Shown here one piece after another: positions 35,531 through 48,457 of a stretch of DNA of 64,000 bases. The position numbers and the translations under genes are program-made. The DNA lies in assembly GCA_016508695.1 (NCBI GenBank), contig VNKQ01000005.1, positions 620,001-684,000 on the forward strand, read 5' to 3'. The first letter of the stretch is position 1; each line of letters opens with the position of its first letter. The notes beneath the pieces were generated by a model that saw nothing but the letters and a program-made list of their open reading frames with translations, was not told the DNA's origin and ran no database searches. Source of the stretch: Hyphodiscus hymeniophilus (taxonomy: Eukaryota; Ascomycota; Leotiomycetes; Helotiales; Hyphodiscaceae).

Positions 35531-37480
35531 TTAAAGACCAACATTGGGAGCGACGTTTGGCTCTTCTTCAATCTCTCCTCCAGCTTCCCGCTCAGCCCAA
35601 TCGCCCCATAGACCCCTCTTGCCACGCACTCTAATTGGTCCACCTAGTAATGCTTCTTGCTGCTCGACCTTAACGGCGTCTTTGGTTGCGAGGACCAAGA
35701 CTTCGAAGAACATTTTCGTTGCCTCGGCTTTGCTTGTTGTTGCTTCTGGTAACAGATCTTGGAAGAGTACACTGGCCTTCTTTCTCTTATCCGGACTGTT
35801 CGCAGCTTCTGGGCCGAATCGATCACGCAAGAGATGAACGGCGTGTTTGGTGCCGAGAGAGACGGGGCCACTGTCGGCGGGGTGAACCAGTGGCGCAGTT
35901 GTCTCATCGAAATTGGGACCAGGGGAGTCAGCGAGACCTGCTGTGGCATCGTGATCGTCATCTTGGGGCATCATGAAGCCATCATCGCCTGGAATCTCCA
36001 TCATCGTACCATCCGCATTGATCGTTTCTTCACGTCCAAAACCAGCGTCGCCCAAACCAGCAGTAAGGTCATCTTCAACCTCTCCTAGCTCGAGACGTGG
36101 AGATTTGCTTGGCGGATCATTCTCTCCGTCCATGTCTGCAATGCCACTGTCCCGCTTACGCTTCAAGTCTCCTGCCTTTCGGACAGCAGCAAGGGAAATC
36201 ATGCCCTGGAGTTCAGGAGCCCAGCCACTGCTACGACCGCCATTCATGATGTTCGAAATGAAGCCACCGTTCTTTTGCATCTCCATGAGAGCGAGAATTT
36301 CCGGGTCACGGGGGAGGAAAGATTGCGGTTTCGTAATCTTGTCCCGGTTCAATTGCTGCTCCTTGATTTTCGTGTTGGTGAGTTCGATCTCTGCATCCAT
36401 TTGGAGGACCTTTTGTCTTCTGGCACGTTGAGCCGGGTTCCGAAAGACGGACTGTTCAGTTTCATCTCCAGGTTGTTCGTATAGACTATTGTTATTGAGG
36501 TGTTGTTGTCCCTCAGCTATGTCGGCTTCATCAACATCCGAGAGAGGCGACTCAGATATTCTTGCTCGGTCTATAACAGGAGCAGCGGGAAGAGCGGAAA
36601 CATCACCGCCGATATTGTCGAACATATCAACATCACCGTCATCGTCGGCCATGCGGATACCCTCGTCACCTCCAAAGCCCAGATCGAGGGACATGTCGCG
36701 GTCTTCCCTGAAAGCCTCTTTACTTGGCGCTTGGACATCAAGCTCGCTAAAGATATCATCTTCAGCGGCTCGAGGAGCAGGCGCGTCTCGGCCAATTTCA
36801 ATGCTTCTGTCATTCTTTCCGTTGACATTAATATCATCCAAATCAAAACCAAAGTCCAGCCCCAGATCGAGATCATCCATAGGATCAAGGGCAAGGTCAT
36901 CCTCGTCAATTCTATTCTCGATGCTGTCCTGCAAGAATTGGCTACCTTGGAGATCTTCTGGTAGGTTGATATCGCGACTACCAGCTCTTTTCTTTCGGTG
37001 AAGATGAGATTCGTCATCCATTTGAGAGAGGAGAAAGGACGCGTCGGGCATAGGCGGCATTTCGAGGTTGTCTCCTTCTGTGAGAACGTCGGGAAGCATA
37101 AGAGCGTCGCGTGAAGGCATATGGAGACCGGCGGGGATATCATTGTTACCAGAAAGTCGGAAGGCCTGTCATAGAGTTAGAATGGTAGTTTGATGAGTAT
37201 CATGGAGGTAGCATACCATCTTGATCTTCATCAGCGCTTCGTTGCAGTCATCGAGTAAATAACGCGCTTTGCGACTGTATATTCTAACCACACCCAACAA
37301 GAGTTGGCCACTGAGTCGCAACGCCATAGGCGCTTGGTTGGGAGTAACGATAGCATCAACACTGTCCTTAACACTGGCTTGCAAGATATGGTTCTTTGAT
37401 AATTTTCGCTCCAAGTTGGCCGAAAGCCAGACACGAGCCAGAGGCCCGGTCTTGGACAAGAGGGTTTCCGAGTAGAACAT
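35531..37480 (-). CDS. rad21: Cohesin kleisin subunit Rad21/Scc1
   Basis: Alpha-kleisin that closes the Smc1-Smc3 cohesin ring. Exons 37480-37217 and 37165-35531; 51-bp intron with branch TTCTAAC; 632 residues. The N-terminal Rad21/Rec8 domain starts with the classic MFYSETLLSKTGPLARVWL and GVVRIYSRKARYLLDDCNEAL. The acidic middle has a separase-type site SIEIGR (209-214) that matches the S/D-x-E-x-x-R pattern. The C-terminal winged-helix block includes SVLFQDLLPEATTSKAEATKMFFEVLVLATKDAVKV (split here only for naming). The mitotic kleisin is favoured over Rec8 by the conserved N terminus and short length. The start ATG is the first in the frame. Confidence 0.95.
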
Positions 37481-38399
37481 GATGATCGGAAAGAGAGAAG
37501 AAGGAGAATACGATTATGTCTCGTGCCCTAAGGCAAAGGTGTATTGGTTGCGACAAGTAAATGTGCGAGTTGTTTACCGTTCAAGGGTCGCGTGCGTTTG
37601 CGCGTCGCAACTCGAAGGCGAGTCTTATCGACGCGAGAATCCTTTGTTTTACAAGTAAAAGAAGTGATCGCGTTGTAAAGATGAATCAAGCAAAGCCAGA
37701 AGCTAAAGGTGGTTTGGGTGAACGGTGTGGTGTCAACGGAATTGTATGGCGGGGAGGAACTTGGATTGATCCAGCGAGTGAGGAGGCTGGGAGAGCTAGG
37801 CGATTTTAGTCGGATGGGCCTTGCGAGCATATCATCACGTGGGTTCTCTTTAATCCAAGTCAACAAGAGTCAAAACTCGTAATTACAACTGCCGTTCTTG
37901 ATTATTATATCATATATTATGATGTATTGTCTGATGTTCAATTTTCATCCGATTCCATCTACTTCTCTCCGATAAGGATACTTAACCAGAATTACCATCC
38001 AAGACTACCTTACGGAATTCTACTCTCAGTCCATGCCCACCCTAGGCAAACCTACAAGACAGGGATTTCGTTTGGGAGTCCACCGAGAAGCGCCCATCGG
38101 AAAGTTCCCTGAAACGAATGCAGAAAGCTGCAGACGCGGACACCTACACCGAAACGAGTGCTTTGGCGACTCATTCATTCAGTTATTTTGAACCGTCCAA
38201 GCCGCTTCGCGGTTTCTCTCACCATCGCTTCAATTGATGTACATGAATATCTGCGATCTTCACAAAATTAATCAAGCTCTCCCCTTGAACGTTCCGACAA
38301 TTGTGAGCTACCCCAGATCTCGGATGTATCAGCAATAATACACAGCGACAGCAGATCCTGCTGCTGCTCGTCGCATCGCCTTGGAGGTATATAGGAGAC
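37481..38399. promoter_or_regulatory. Divergent promoter region of rad21 and pmr1
   Basis: About 920 bp between outward-reading genes. No specific factor site is claimed. The stretch just before pmr1 includes a CTG run near 38360. Confidence 0.45.
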
Positions 38400-41300
38400 A
38401 TGGTTTGGCCACGATTATCTCGGTCTGCCAGCCCAGGAGGGCCAGGGGACCTACTGCCAATGACCAATCTGTCATCTGTCAATGCGATGTCAGAACCACC
38501 ATCGCGGCCGCGGTCCCCAGAAAGACTAAGGTCGAGCGACCCGAGGAGGAGACACGCCCGTTCTCCCTCTTCTGTTGCGAAGGTTTGTGAATTGGCGCGT
38601 CAAGATGCGGCAGACAGCTGATACTTCGTAGTCAATAGCAGACGAATACTCAAGCCTCACACCGGCTGAAACTGCTCAGCGACTACAAACCTCCCTCACA
38701 ACTGGGCTTACTCCAGCTGAAGCCCTCTCACGATTACATGATCAAGGTCCAAACGAACTCCCTCACGAAGAACCCGAACCATTATGGCTACGGTTTTTGA
38801 AGCAATTCAAGGAGCCCCTGATTCTGCTCCTACTTTGCTCTGCAGGCGCTTCTGTGGTGGTGGGAAATAAAGATGATGCCATTAGCATCGCTGTGGCAGT
38901 TACAATTGTGGTGTCTGTTGGATTCATACAAGAATACAGGTCGGAAAAGTCGATAGAGGCGCTTAGCCATCTGGTTCCAAACCATGCCCATCTAATTCGA
39001 GGCGAGTTGAGGACAAATCTGCGGACTCCAACATGGCCCCCTAGTGCTGGCACAGCGCCGGAGGGAGTGCCTCTGATGAACCCTAGGCCGAACGCAGAAG
39101 CAGAGGCAAAGGTCGAGGCTTCTTCCAGCAAAGTTATGGCTGCACAATTGGTACCCGGAGATCTGGTTCTATTTACGACGGGAGACCGGATACCTGCTGA
39201 TATCCGGGTGACTGTCGCATCCGATTTGACAATCGATGAATCGAATTTGACCGGAGAGAATGAGCCTGTTAGAATCTCCGCGGATGCAAAAAATAGACAT
39301 ACGTTTTTGTCCAGGTCGGCGTCAACAAATTTAGAACCACCAGGATCACCATCCTACGCCTCAGCTGGAGCTGGCACCGTTGGCACAGATACACAATTAA
39401 ATAGCACCACCAATATCGCGTTTATGGGCACATTGATAAGGTCTGGTCATGGACAAGGTATTGTCTATGCGACTGGGGGAAACACCCATTTCGGAACAAT
39501 CGCAGCAAGCGTCACAGAGACAGAAAGTCCTCGGACACCCCTGCAACTAAGTATGGACTCTCTTGGATCTCAACTCAGTCAGGCGTCATTCGCTATTATT
39601 GCTGTGATCTCCCTCGTTGGGTGGTTTCAAGGGAAAGGACTTCTGGAAATCTTCACGATTTCCATTTCGCTAGCTGTGGCAGCTATTCCAGAAGGTCTCC
39701 CTATCATTGTCACCGTAACACTGGCACTTGGAGTACATCGCATGGCACGACACAATGCCATAGTACGGAAAATGCCCAGCGTGGAGACTCTTGGCTCAGT
39801 CAACGTTGTTTGCAGTGACAAGACTGGTAGGTTACCCACTACAGCAAAGCGCCTTGTCCAATACTAATACAGCATAGGAACTCTAACAATGAATCATATG
39901 ACGACGGCCAAAATGTGGTATTTTGATGCAGATGAGCCTATCGATATCGATTCGGATGATGAGGCGACGGAATCCAATCACGACCCTGCGACGCTACGTA
40001 TATTACGAATTGGGAATATAGCGAACAATGGTCGCCTCACTCGCCTGCATACTGATGACCCTCCTTCAGCGTCCTCGATCGCAATATTATCCTCTACTCA
40101 AAGCCGTAGCCCTGGCCATAGCCTCCGTAGTAGATGGGTAGGACAACCGACTGATGTTGCCATGCTTGACCTACTCGATCGTTTTAGAGAGCACGATGTT
40201 CGAGAAAGTCTAGGGCACCGTCTTGGCGAAACTCCTTTCAGCTCGGAAAGAAAATGGATGGGTGTCACCATTGGGGATAATGGGCAAGATGGAACGTCTT
40301 CAACGAAGGAAATAGCATATATTAAAGGCGCTGTGGATCGAGTATTAAAAAGATGCGATACCTATCTCACCAAAGATGGTCGTGAGATGGTCTTAGATTC
40401 ATCTCGAAAGCAGGAAGCTTTGGATGCTGCAGAAAAGCTGGCTGAGTCGGGCTTAAGAGTACTTGGCTTCGCAAGCGGATCAATTCCAAGGCATTCCAAA
40501 TCTCTTACCCAGCCACTGAGTCGAGCGAGTACCCCCGTTAACGCCAAACCAACGGAGCCACCAGTATCGCATAGCGAAGATGTGTATAAAGGTCTCACGT
40601 TCGCAGGATTGGTTGGCATGAGCGATCCTCCTCGACCGGGCGTCACCAAGTCTATCAGACGTCTGATGCGTGGTGGTGTCAAAGTTATTATGATTACTGG
40701 GGACGCAGAGACAACTGCATTGGCAATTGGAAAGAAACTTGGGATGACGATCGCCACACCACGGCAAACTACTGAAAGCTCCGTTTCCGTAAAACCCGTT
40801 TTACGAGGTGATGAACTGGACGAGATGTCAGACGAAGAGCTTGAAGCAGCAATCGTAAATACCTCGATCTTCGCAAGAACATCCCCAGATCATAAGATGA
40901 AGATCATTCGCGCACTGCAGGCGCGAGGTGATATCGTTGCGATGACTGGCGATGGAGTGAACGATGCCCCTGCGCTGAAGAAGGCTGACATTGGTATCTC
41001 AATGGGTCTGATGGGAACGGACGTAGCCAAAGAAGCTGCAGATATGATTCTCACTGACGACGATTTCTCCACCATCCTTCACGCCATTGAAGAAGGAAAA
41101 GGAATATTCAACAACATCCAGAACTTCCTAACGTTCCAGCTCAGTACCAGCGCTGCTGCGTTGAGTTTGGTCTTTTTCTGCACGTGTTTAGGGTTCAAGA
41201 ATCCCCTGAACGCGATGCAGATCCTCTGGATAAGTGAGTCTTTGCCTATCCTCCTGACAGCCTCAATACTAATGAGTGCAGATATCATCATGGACGGGCC

Positions 41301-41829
41301 ACCAGCCCAATCCCTAGGAGTTGAGCCTGTAGATCCGGATGTCATGACCCGGCCTCCTCGAAAACGCAACGCCCCGGTCCTAACTTGGCCGCTCATAACC
41401 CGCGTCCTCATATCCGCCTCCATAATAATGCTCGGGACAATGGCTGTCTATACGCATGAAATGCTGACTGATGGCGAAGTGACCAAACGCGACACCACCA
41501 TGACATTCACCTGTTTCGTGCTCTTCGACATGTTCAATGCCTTGAACTGCCGCTCAGAATCCAAATCCGTCCTCAGAGGCGAAGTCAAACTTTTCGGGAA
41601 TAGACTCTTCAATTGGGCCGTGTCTCTCAGTTTGGGTGGGCAGATTCTGGTCATCTATTTCCCGTGGCTACAAGATGTTTTCCAGACTGAAGCGTTGGGA
41701 TTATGGGATTTGGTGGCATTGGTGTTGTTAGCGAGCACTGTGTTTTGGGTCGATGAGGGGAGGAAGTGGTGGAAATACATGAAATCCGGAAAGAAGAGGT
41801 TAGGGGGTGGATACAGTCAGGTTGTGTAG
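38400..41829 (+). CDS. pmr1: Golgi Ca2+/Mn2+ P-type ATPase Pmr1 (SPCA)
   Basis: Pumps Ca2+ and Mn2+ into the Golgi for secretion and glycosylation. Exons 38400-38582, 38632-39826, 39878-41233 and 41282-41829; introns 49, 51 and 48 bp; 1093 residues. Seen in order: disordered Ser/Arg/Pro N terminus; ESNLTGENEP (actuator); AAIPEGLP in M4; phospho-Asp457 in CSDKTG; KGAVDRVL; hinge TGDGVNDAPALKKADIG; and M6 with Asn-x-x-x-Asp and GPPAQ, the yeast Pmr1 residues for ion binding and Mn2+ selectivity. The third intron has no stop, keeps frame and splits the M6 Asn codon; read through, it would insert 16 residues into M6. A Pro/Ala/Glu-rich insert near 39010-39120 lies in the actuator region. Confidence 0.95.
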
Positions 41830-43256
41830 ATGGGTTGGAAACAGAGGAAGTGTTGTAAAGATAGCTTTGAATTAAAGCGGGCACAGAGTCCAAGTCACGG
41901 AGCCTTTCTTTGTGTATCAAGGATTGCCAGCAGTGAAGTTTTCTAATGAGTGAGGAGATCTAGACGAGAGAGGAGAAAGAAGCTTCTTACCTCGCTAGTC
42001 TCTCTTAAGTTCTTGGATAGGATAGCGAGTCATCGTTTTTCGTTCTTCAGGCAAGGCCTTGTTCGTCAATATTCGCATGGGATACGTTTAGTTCAAAGTT
42101 TCAGACACATTATATGGGCAATTTCAGAAAAGAAGTCCGAGAACTTGTCAGCGTTTTGATTCAGTGCCGGCCCGACAAGCGTGCTGCTTGTCTGCGTACT
42201 CCAAGTGAGTTTAGCTAATTCACATGACTGCCCCGTAGTAGAGACATCTTCAGACCCGATGGTAGACTTGCTTTTCCACGTCACTGAGGTCATCATTGAA
42301 TCCGAAGTCACAGGCTCCTTCCCAGTACGCCCATCTATTTACAGAAGAGACCGAGGACATAAATTGGAAGAGTGCTTCTGAAGCAGCAGTGAAGGAAGAC
42401 ATAATGGCAGCGACTCCGATGAAGACCACGGAAGTCCGAAAAACTGCAGAGTGGTGTTTTGGCCACAAGTGGGACGGGCATAGGAGCTCATGTAGGTACC
42501 GTTGTTGGAGTAGTTTGTCGGCTGTTCTTCGAATCAGTTGTCGATGGGGTGGTGTCGACACCAACAAGACTTATTGGCGTATGTAGCATGTCATCAGCTC
42601 CCGCCCAAAGAAGTGAGTGGGTCCGCTATCCCCAACTGCGCGCGGATTGCAGAGGGTAATCTAGTATAGTAATTGGTGTTTCGTGGTTCGGCTCAAATAA
42701 CGAAAGGTTGATAGGTTACAAGGTCGAAATGATGAATAGAATAAGTGAAAGGTTTGGACGCTGAATCCTAAAAACTTGAATTAGAAAAGGTTCAAGGATA
42801 TTCATATAGGCTCGCTTATCGAAAACGGCAATAATCAAAACAAAGGGAAGGCTACTCATATCTGCCCGTATAACAAGGCATTATTTTAACGGTCATATTA
42901 TTTCCCTCACTCTAACATCCTACTTTATGGCATATTTCGATGAATCCTGTATCTACTATCTGTTTAGTTCCTATCTTGCCACTCTCTAATGATGGAAAGA
43001 AAGGCGGGCGATCGAAAAGAAGGCAATGCCGTAAGAGGTGAATAGTTGTCTGACAGCAACCTCCGATTCACACTCGTACTATTGGAAGAGTGAAACCGTG
43101 TCATAGTTTAGATATGTGGGGACTCTTCTTAATAAAAGCTGCCTTTCTCGAGTTCTTAATCTTACCTACGATACCTCGACCGTGTTGAGCAAAGCCACAA
43201 AGCTATCTTCGATCGGTCAAGGTCAACCTGCTGATTCCATAATTTCGTACTACAAG
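41830..43256. other. Intergenic, possible minus-strand gene relic
   Basis: About 1.4 kb. Minus-strand frames 42250-42567 and 42093-42311 overlap and each looks mildly coding, but they sit in different frames without a good intron. The rest is AT-rich and empty. Confidence 0.35.
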
Positions 43257-43765
43257 ATGTCAGGTATGTGGACAGCTTAGGCGTTATGGTTCTTATTTGA
43301 TTCGTTTGATCAACGTCAGCTGACTTCTTTCCAGACAATAAGACCTTCCAAGCCAATTTGATCCTTCATCACGAGCCCGCAAATCTCTCCAACCTCCCGG
43401 CCGAACTGGTGCTCAAAATCCTCGAGTATTTCAAGGTCAAGCGCTACCCAAAACTAGATCATCTCAACACATATTTCGATCACATAACGTCCACATGCCT
43501 CGGCCTCACTTGCAAAGCTCTTTACAGAATCCACAAGGTCTCGTACCCTCTGCCCATCAAGCTTCGCGGCAGCGATGTCTTCCCACCCGAATTCGATCTC
43601 GCTGCCCGTATTCGGACCTGGATGCCTTCTAACCTTGTCTATAACGACGTTGTTCACAAGTTTGTAACTTACGAGAGGAATGATGAGATATGGTCGGAAG
43701 AGAATCGGAAGGCATTTGAGATATGGGGGTCGATTTCAAAGGTTGAGCCGATCTCTTGTAGTTAG
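43257..43765 (+). CDS. Short F-box-like protein
   Basis: Exon 1 is only 7 coding bases (43257-43263, ATG TCA G), joined over a 71-bp intron (donor GTATGT, branch GCTGAC, acceptor CCAG) to 43335-43765; 145 residues. Residues 18-60 fit an F-box (LSNLPAELVLKILEYF), the motif that docks to Skp1 in SCF ubiquitin ligases. There is no visible substrate-binding repeat after it; the C terminus is a helix-rich stretch with conserved-looking Trp and Cys. Small fungal F-box-only proteins of this kind are numerous and mostly uncharacterised. The ATG at 43257 is the only one that gives a frame into the F-box. Convergent with the aminopeptidase gene. Confidence 0.75.
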
Positions 43766-44187
43766 GCGATCCTTGAATACTGGAATTTCTCTTTTTTACG
43801 ATCGTTTTCATAATGGTCCCCGATCTCTCCAGCAAAGTTGAACAGTAATACGCACTTCGCTCATGTGTTCAACCTGTCTCGGACCTGTTACTTCGTTTAC
43901 AGTCCGTCAATGGTATTGTATGGTTTTTAGAAAGGGAATCCCAAGTCGGGTGTATAAGCCATTCAGTATTGAATGTTGTATTACAGGGGCAATGTTGCGG
44001 ACCTTGAAGCAATCTCGCAAGCGAAGCTAATGTCTCTACTAAGAGTTTCTTAGGAGGGACATGCCTCGCAACTAAGCTAGGCAGATTCAAATTCTTTCCC
44101 TGTCACATTTGATCACATGACCATCATATCTATTGCCTTTTATTTCCCTAACACGCTTGATGGAGTACACACTCGAAATACACATTT
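43766..44187. other. Convergent 3' region
   Basis: About 420 bp between two converging stops. It should carry both 3' UTRs. Nothing else seen. Confidence 0.5.
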
Positions 44188-47100
44188 TTAGGAGGTCTTA
44201 GAATAGCCCCGCTTTTCGAGCCATTGCTTCACGTCCTCCCGGTCTCGATCCACCCAGCTCACTTTGGCTTCAATCATACCAATAGACTGCGCGAGATAGA
44301 CATTGTATTCCTGCGCCATGTTAGCAATTTGATTTCGAAAACGTGCTTGAAAACTAACCTCAGTGTCCTTCCCATCAAAGAATTTCTTGACATCTTCACA
44401 CTGCTCTCGCGTGTTTAGATTCTCCGTACAGAGCTTCACTGCTCTAGCAAACCGACCGATTCCACCTCCAATCTTCTGATTAATCTCATCGTAGTTGTTC
44501 TTGAACCATTCCCACAACGCCTCCTTGCCAGCTGCGTGTTTGCTGAGGGATTCCAGCACTCGATCTGTCTCGTTGATTGCCAGGATCTCGGGGCTCAGCG
44601 AGTACGAAAGTGTTCGCGACATGAGCTCCGGCCGGGAGTTGAAGCCAAGGGAGCCGACAGAGATGTTGCGGCTATCGATACTGCTCATTGTTTTCAGAGA
44701 TTGTTGAATTGCATTATACTGTATACTGTTTAGTAAACGGTCCATAGATGAACAGGTAGAATTTAGACCTCTTTGACGCCACCATTCTCGAGCGCGATTG
44801 CGAAGACCGACTCTTGAATATTGACATTGATAGCTTTGGTATCGCCTGCCAGGAAAGCTTGAAACATTTCCTTGGCAGCTTCCTTTACTTTGGGATCGTC
44901 ACCGCCGTTTCCAAATAAGAGAGCTTTGGACATCTGCTCTACTTTGTGGTCGCTGTCTTTGAAATGCCATCCTTGCTTATGCAAAAACTTCGATACAAGC
45001 CGTGTTCGAAATCCTTTCAAACCATCTTTCACTGATTGATCTTCGAAATCCCATGTCTGAATAATAATTCTTAGATTTCTTAAAGCTTCCTTCCAAACGA
45101 AAAAGTTCGTTTCTTCCACGAAGCTCTCCAGTAGAGTGAGTACACTGGAAGTCTTGGAGTGTCCGCTTCCAGCCATAGCCAACGCATCAGATATAAGGCC
45201 GATTTTGTCCTCGTGGGGAAGGAAATTGTCTTTCAAATTCTGAGCTAGAATTTCGAGCCGTTTCGGAGAATACAAGACCCTGTAGAATCCAAAATGGTCG
45301 GCGTTGAGTTTGAAGAAGTGAGCCGGGGAGACTTTAACTGTCTTGCTTCGCTCGACAAGTTCGATTTCATCGTCGACTCCGTGTTTAGTCCGTATCCGAA
45401 GTTTGAGGGGATACAAAACCGTATCGTCTTCGGGGTTCTGACTCCCATCTTGGAGATAGCGATGTTGCGTGACAGTAATTGTCTCTGCTGACTCGTTTTC
45501 GGTGACATGAATCACTGGATATCCAACTGTTGGGGATCACACAGTCAGTTCTATACATTGTATATTTAATTCTTGGAAGGGGAGAATGAAAGTACTGTAC
45601 TTGGACAGTTTAATAATCATACGCAATATCGCTCTTGACTTGCTAGCGAACTTTCGACAGCTCGATACTTGTGAGCAATTGATGGAAAAAGATCATATAA
45701 CCTACTGTGTTTCGTCCATGTTCCCATCATCTTTGCTACGTCTTTCCCGCTCACTTCACTCAAAGCAGCCCACAAGTCGCTCGTCAAAGCATTACCATAC
45801 GCTGCTTCCTTCAGGTAGTTCTGCACACCCTTGATGAAAATCTCTACTCCTAAATGCCTCGAGATCATTCTAATAACTCCACATCCCTTGTTATATGATA
45901 TATCGTCGAATATCTGATTGATCTCCGTCGCCTTGTTGACAGGAACCTCAATCGGATGACTGGCCTTGTTCGAATATGATACAAGACCTTCTTGGTAACC
46001 ACCAACCGCATATTGTAGCCACATCTGCCAGCTATTGAACATTCTAGAGTCAGCATAACGAGGTCGAGAAATTAAGGGGCCAAGTATGAAAATGAGTGGG
46101 CGTGGTGATATCCAAGTGTTTGAACGATTTCAAGGATTGGGGCATTGGACAGATGAGAGAATAATGATCTGCAGTGCCCGCAAAATGAAAGACGTCAGGG
46201 ACACAAACCTCGGGTCCAACGTCTCCCAGGCATACAACTCAGCCCAATCAGCAAAACTCTCATTCAACCAGAGCCCATCCCAGAACTCCATGGTCACCAG
46301 ATTACCAAACCATTGGTGCGCGACTTCATGGACAACGGTAGAACCAGATTGCCGGAAGGCTTCAGCACTACTCTCTTTCTCATCGACGAGTAGGAAGCTG
46401 TCGCCGAAGATGATCAGACCCCAATTCTCCATTGCACCTTCGTGACTGGGAACGGCAATCATACTAGGACAAGTCAGCATTCGGTATTCAGATATACATC
46501 ACAAAAATCAAGCGCTTCTGAACTTGATTTTGGAGTATCTGGAGAGTAGGATTAAGCCCACGACTTGCTGAGATTGAATTGCAAGAGCAGCGAAGGATTC
46601 ATAATGAAAGACTCGAAGAACACCTACTCTAATTTGGGAAGAGGATACTCGATGTCAAAAATCCTCTCGAAAGTTTTCAAGATACGTGCTGTATGTTCAA
46701 GGTTGAATCTACCGTGCTCGATGTTGTTATCCGCTGTGGCGTAAACCCTGACTGGAACCCGGAAGTTGTTGGTCTCAATGAAGTTGAAGTCGCCGACAGC
46801 GAAAGCCAAGATATATGTCGACATAGGAGGTGTTTTGTTGAATGTAACCTTCTTCTTTCCTTTCCCAACATCCTGTTCTGACTCAACATCCATGTTACTC
46901 AAACACGTCAAGTCTTTGTCGGCGATGAGCGTGACAGTAAATGTAGCCTTCGAAGCTGGCTCATCGAAACACGGGAATACCCTCCTCGCATCCGTAGCCT
47001 CTAATTGAGTCGAGGCCATCCACTTCGTCTTCCCATCTTTAACTACAGGACTTCGAAAGAAGGCCGCTGCATTGTGGAGTAGCGAGCCTTTGAATGTCTG

Positions 47101-47430
47101 CTCTAGTTTTATCTTTTGCCCTGCTGTGACTTTCTGCTTCAGGCCAATTATGACCCGCTCTCTGACTTTGTCGAACTCCAGTTCAAATGTCTCGATGGGT
47201 ATTCCATCTTCTGTGATCACTTCCGTTTTCGAGATCTCAAGATCAATAGCGTTGAGTGTGATTGACGACGTCTCCTCCACGACCTCCAGGTCAATGGCAA
47301 CTGTACCATCGAACTCGGTCGCCTCCTCCAAATGCGGCTCGACAGTTAAATCATAATGAATCGCTTTCAGATGTTGCGGGAGGATCTCTCGCTCAGAACT
47401 GGCCGAAGCCAGAGGCTCGCTTGACGTCAT
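44188..47430 (-). CDS. M1-family zinc aminopeptidase (Ape2/Aap1-like)
   Basis: Zinc aminopeptidase, probably cytosolic. Exons 47430-46628, 46463-46209, 46043-45706, 45526-44769, 44718-44359 and 44310-44188; introns 164, 165, 178, 50 and 48 bp; 878 residues. All joins keep frame. Catalytic features: GAMEN at 277-281, zinc site HEVAH at 313-317 and third ligand Glu336 (LWLNES). Most M1 enzymes have LWLNEGFA(S/T)W here; this one has LWLNESFADWAELYAWE, so it may be a diverged paralogue. The ERAP1-like C-terminal domain is complete. The three introns flanking the catalytic exons are much longer than others in the window. The last intron is 48 bp, stop-free and in frame. The ATG at 47430 is the first in frame. 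Divergent from mnd1. Confidence 0.92.
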
Positions 47431-48457
47431 AACTACCTTATGAATTGAAAAAAATCGATTGTGAATAATATAGGGCGACCAACGAATGAACACAAAGCAG
47501 GAATATAAATAAGAAAAATAGAGAGAGCTTGATGTTGTACATTGATGGTGGGTTTCTCAGAGCAGCCCTTGTTATTGTTCGATTTCCGTCACCTTCCTCT
47601 TTGAGCTCGCCGCAACGCCGGATTGAGAAGCGTCAGGAACTGTGCATTATGGACTAGGAGGATGACCCGGCGGAGACTCCCCATAATTGTCGGACAGTAG
47701 GGTCTTTGTCTCGATCGCTTATGTTGATCCATCTTCACGGATTCCCCCCTGTCCACACTCTGCCATACACAACACCACGTGTTGTATATCGTGTGTTAAG
47801 ACATCGTCGAACATGTGATGACCAACTTTCCAACTGAATGTTGAAAAGCCAGAATATTTGAGAGGGATGAGGTTAAGAGTCGTAGTGTAGCAGTCGTGCT
47901 ATCTCTGTGCCTGAGCTACTGCATGGAGTTGGTAATCAAGAGGTCATACTTACCTCAATACGATATCGTTTGAGAGCTCAAGGCCAGTTTATCACTTGCT
48001 ATTGACAAGACGTGGAATCTCTAACATATACGAGCGTTGACCGAAGAGCTGGGGAAATGTGTAATGAATCTGCATTTTCGCAACCAAGGCAGAAGCTTTT
48101 TTATACAAATAAAGCTATGGCTGCTGCAATGGAAGGGGGAAATGCCGTCGATGAAGTGTGAAAATTGCTTACAAGTTAGCTAAAGACTTTTGTGTTGGCT
48201 AGGTTTTCTATTACTCCAGAGCTGGTTTTATTACTCCAGAGCTGAGGAAGATATAGGTAGTATCTTGTCACATCCTCGCGTCAAATTGCTCGCCTCTTTT
48301 CCCTCCCAAACCTGTTCAAACGTCAGCATCTTAGCCAAAACTTCTCATCCACACCATACCACCAACCCAATCTTCCAAACAGTCGAACACATACCAATAA
48401 GTTCGCACACTATTCAGTCACCTCAAATCATCCCCCCTCGCCCATCCCATTTTCAAA
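47431..48457. promoter_or_regulatory. Divergent promoter region of the aminopeptidase and mnd1
   Basis: About 1 kb. The last 200 bp before mnd1 are C/T-rich and A/C-rich, as in a fungal leader. No specific meiotic control site is claimed. Confidence 0.4.

Noticed and set aside
42093..42567. Overlapping minus-strand frames with a possible membrane segment.
   Set aside because: They overlap in different frames and no canonical intron resolves them; no homology recognised.
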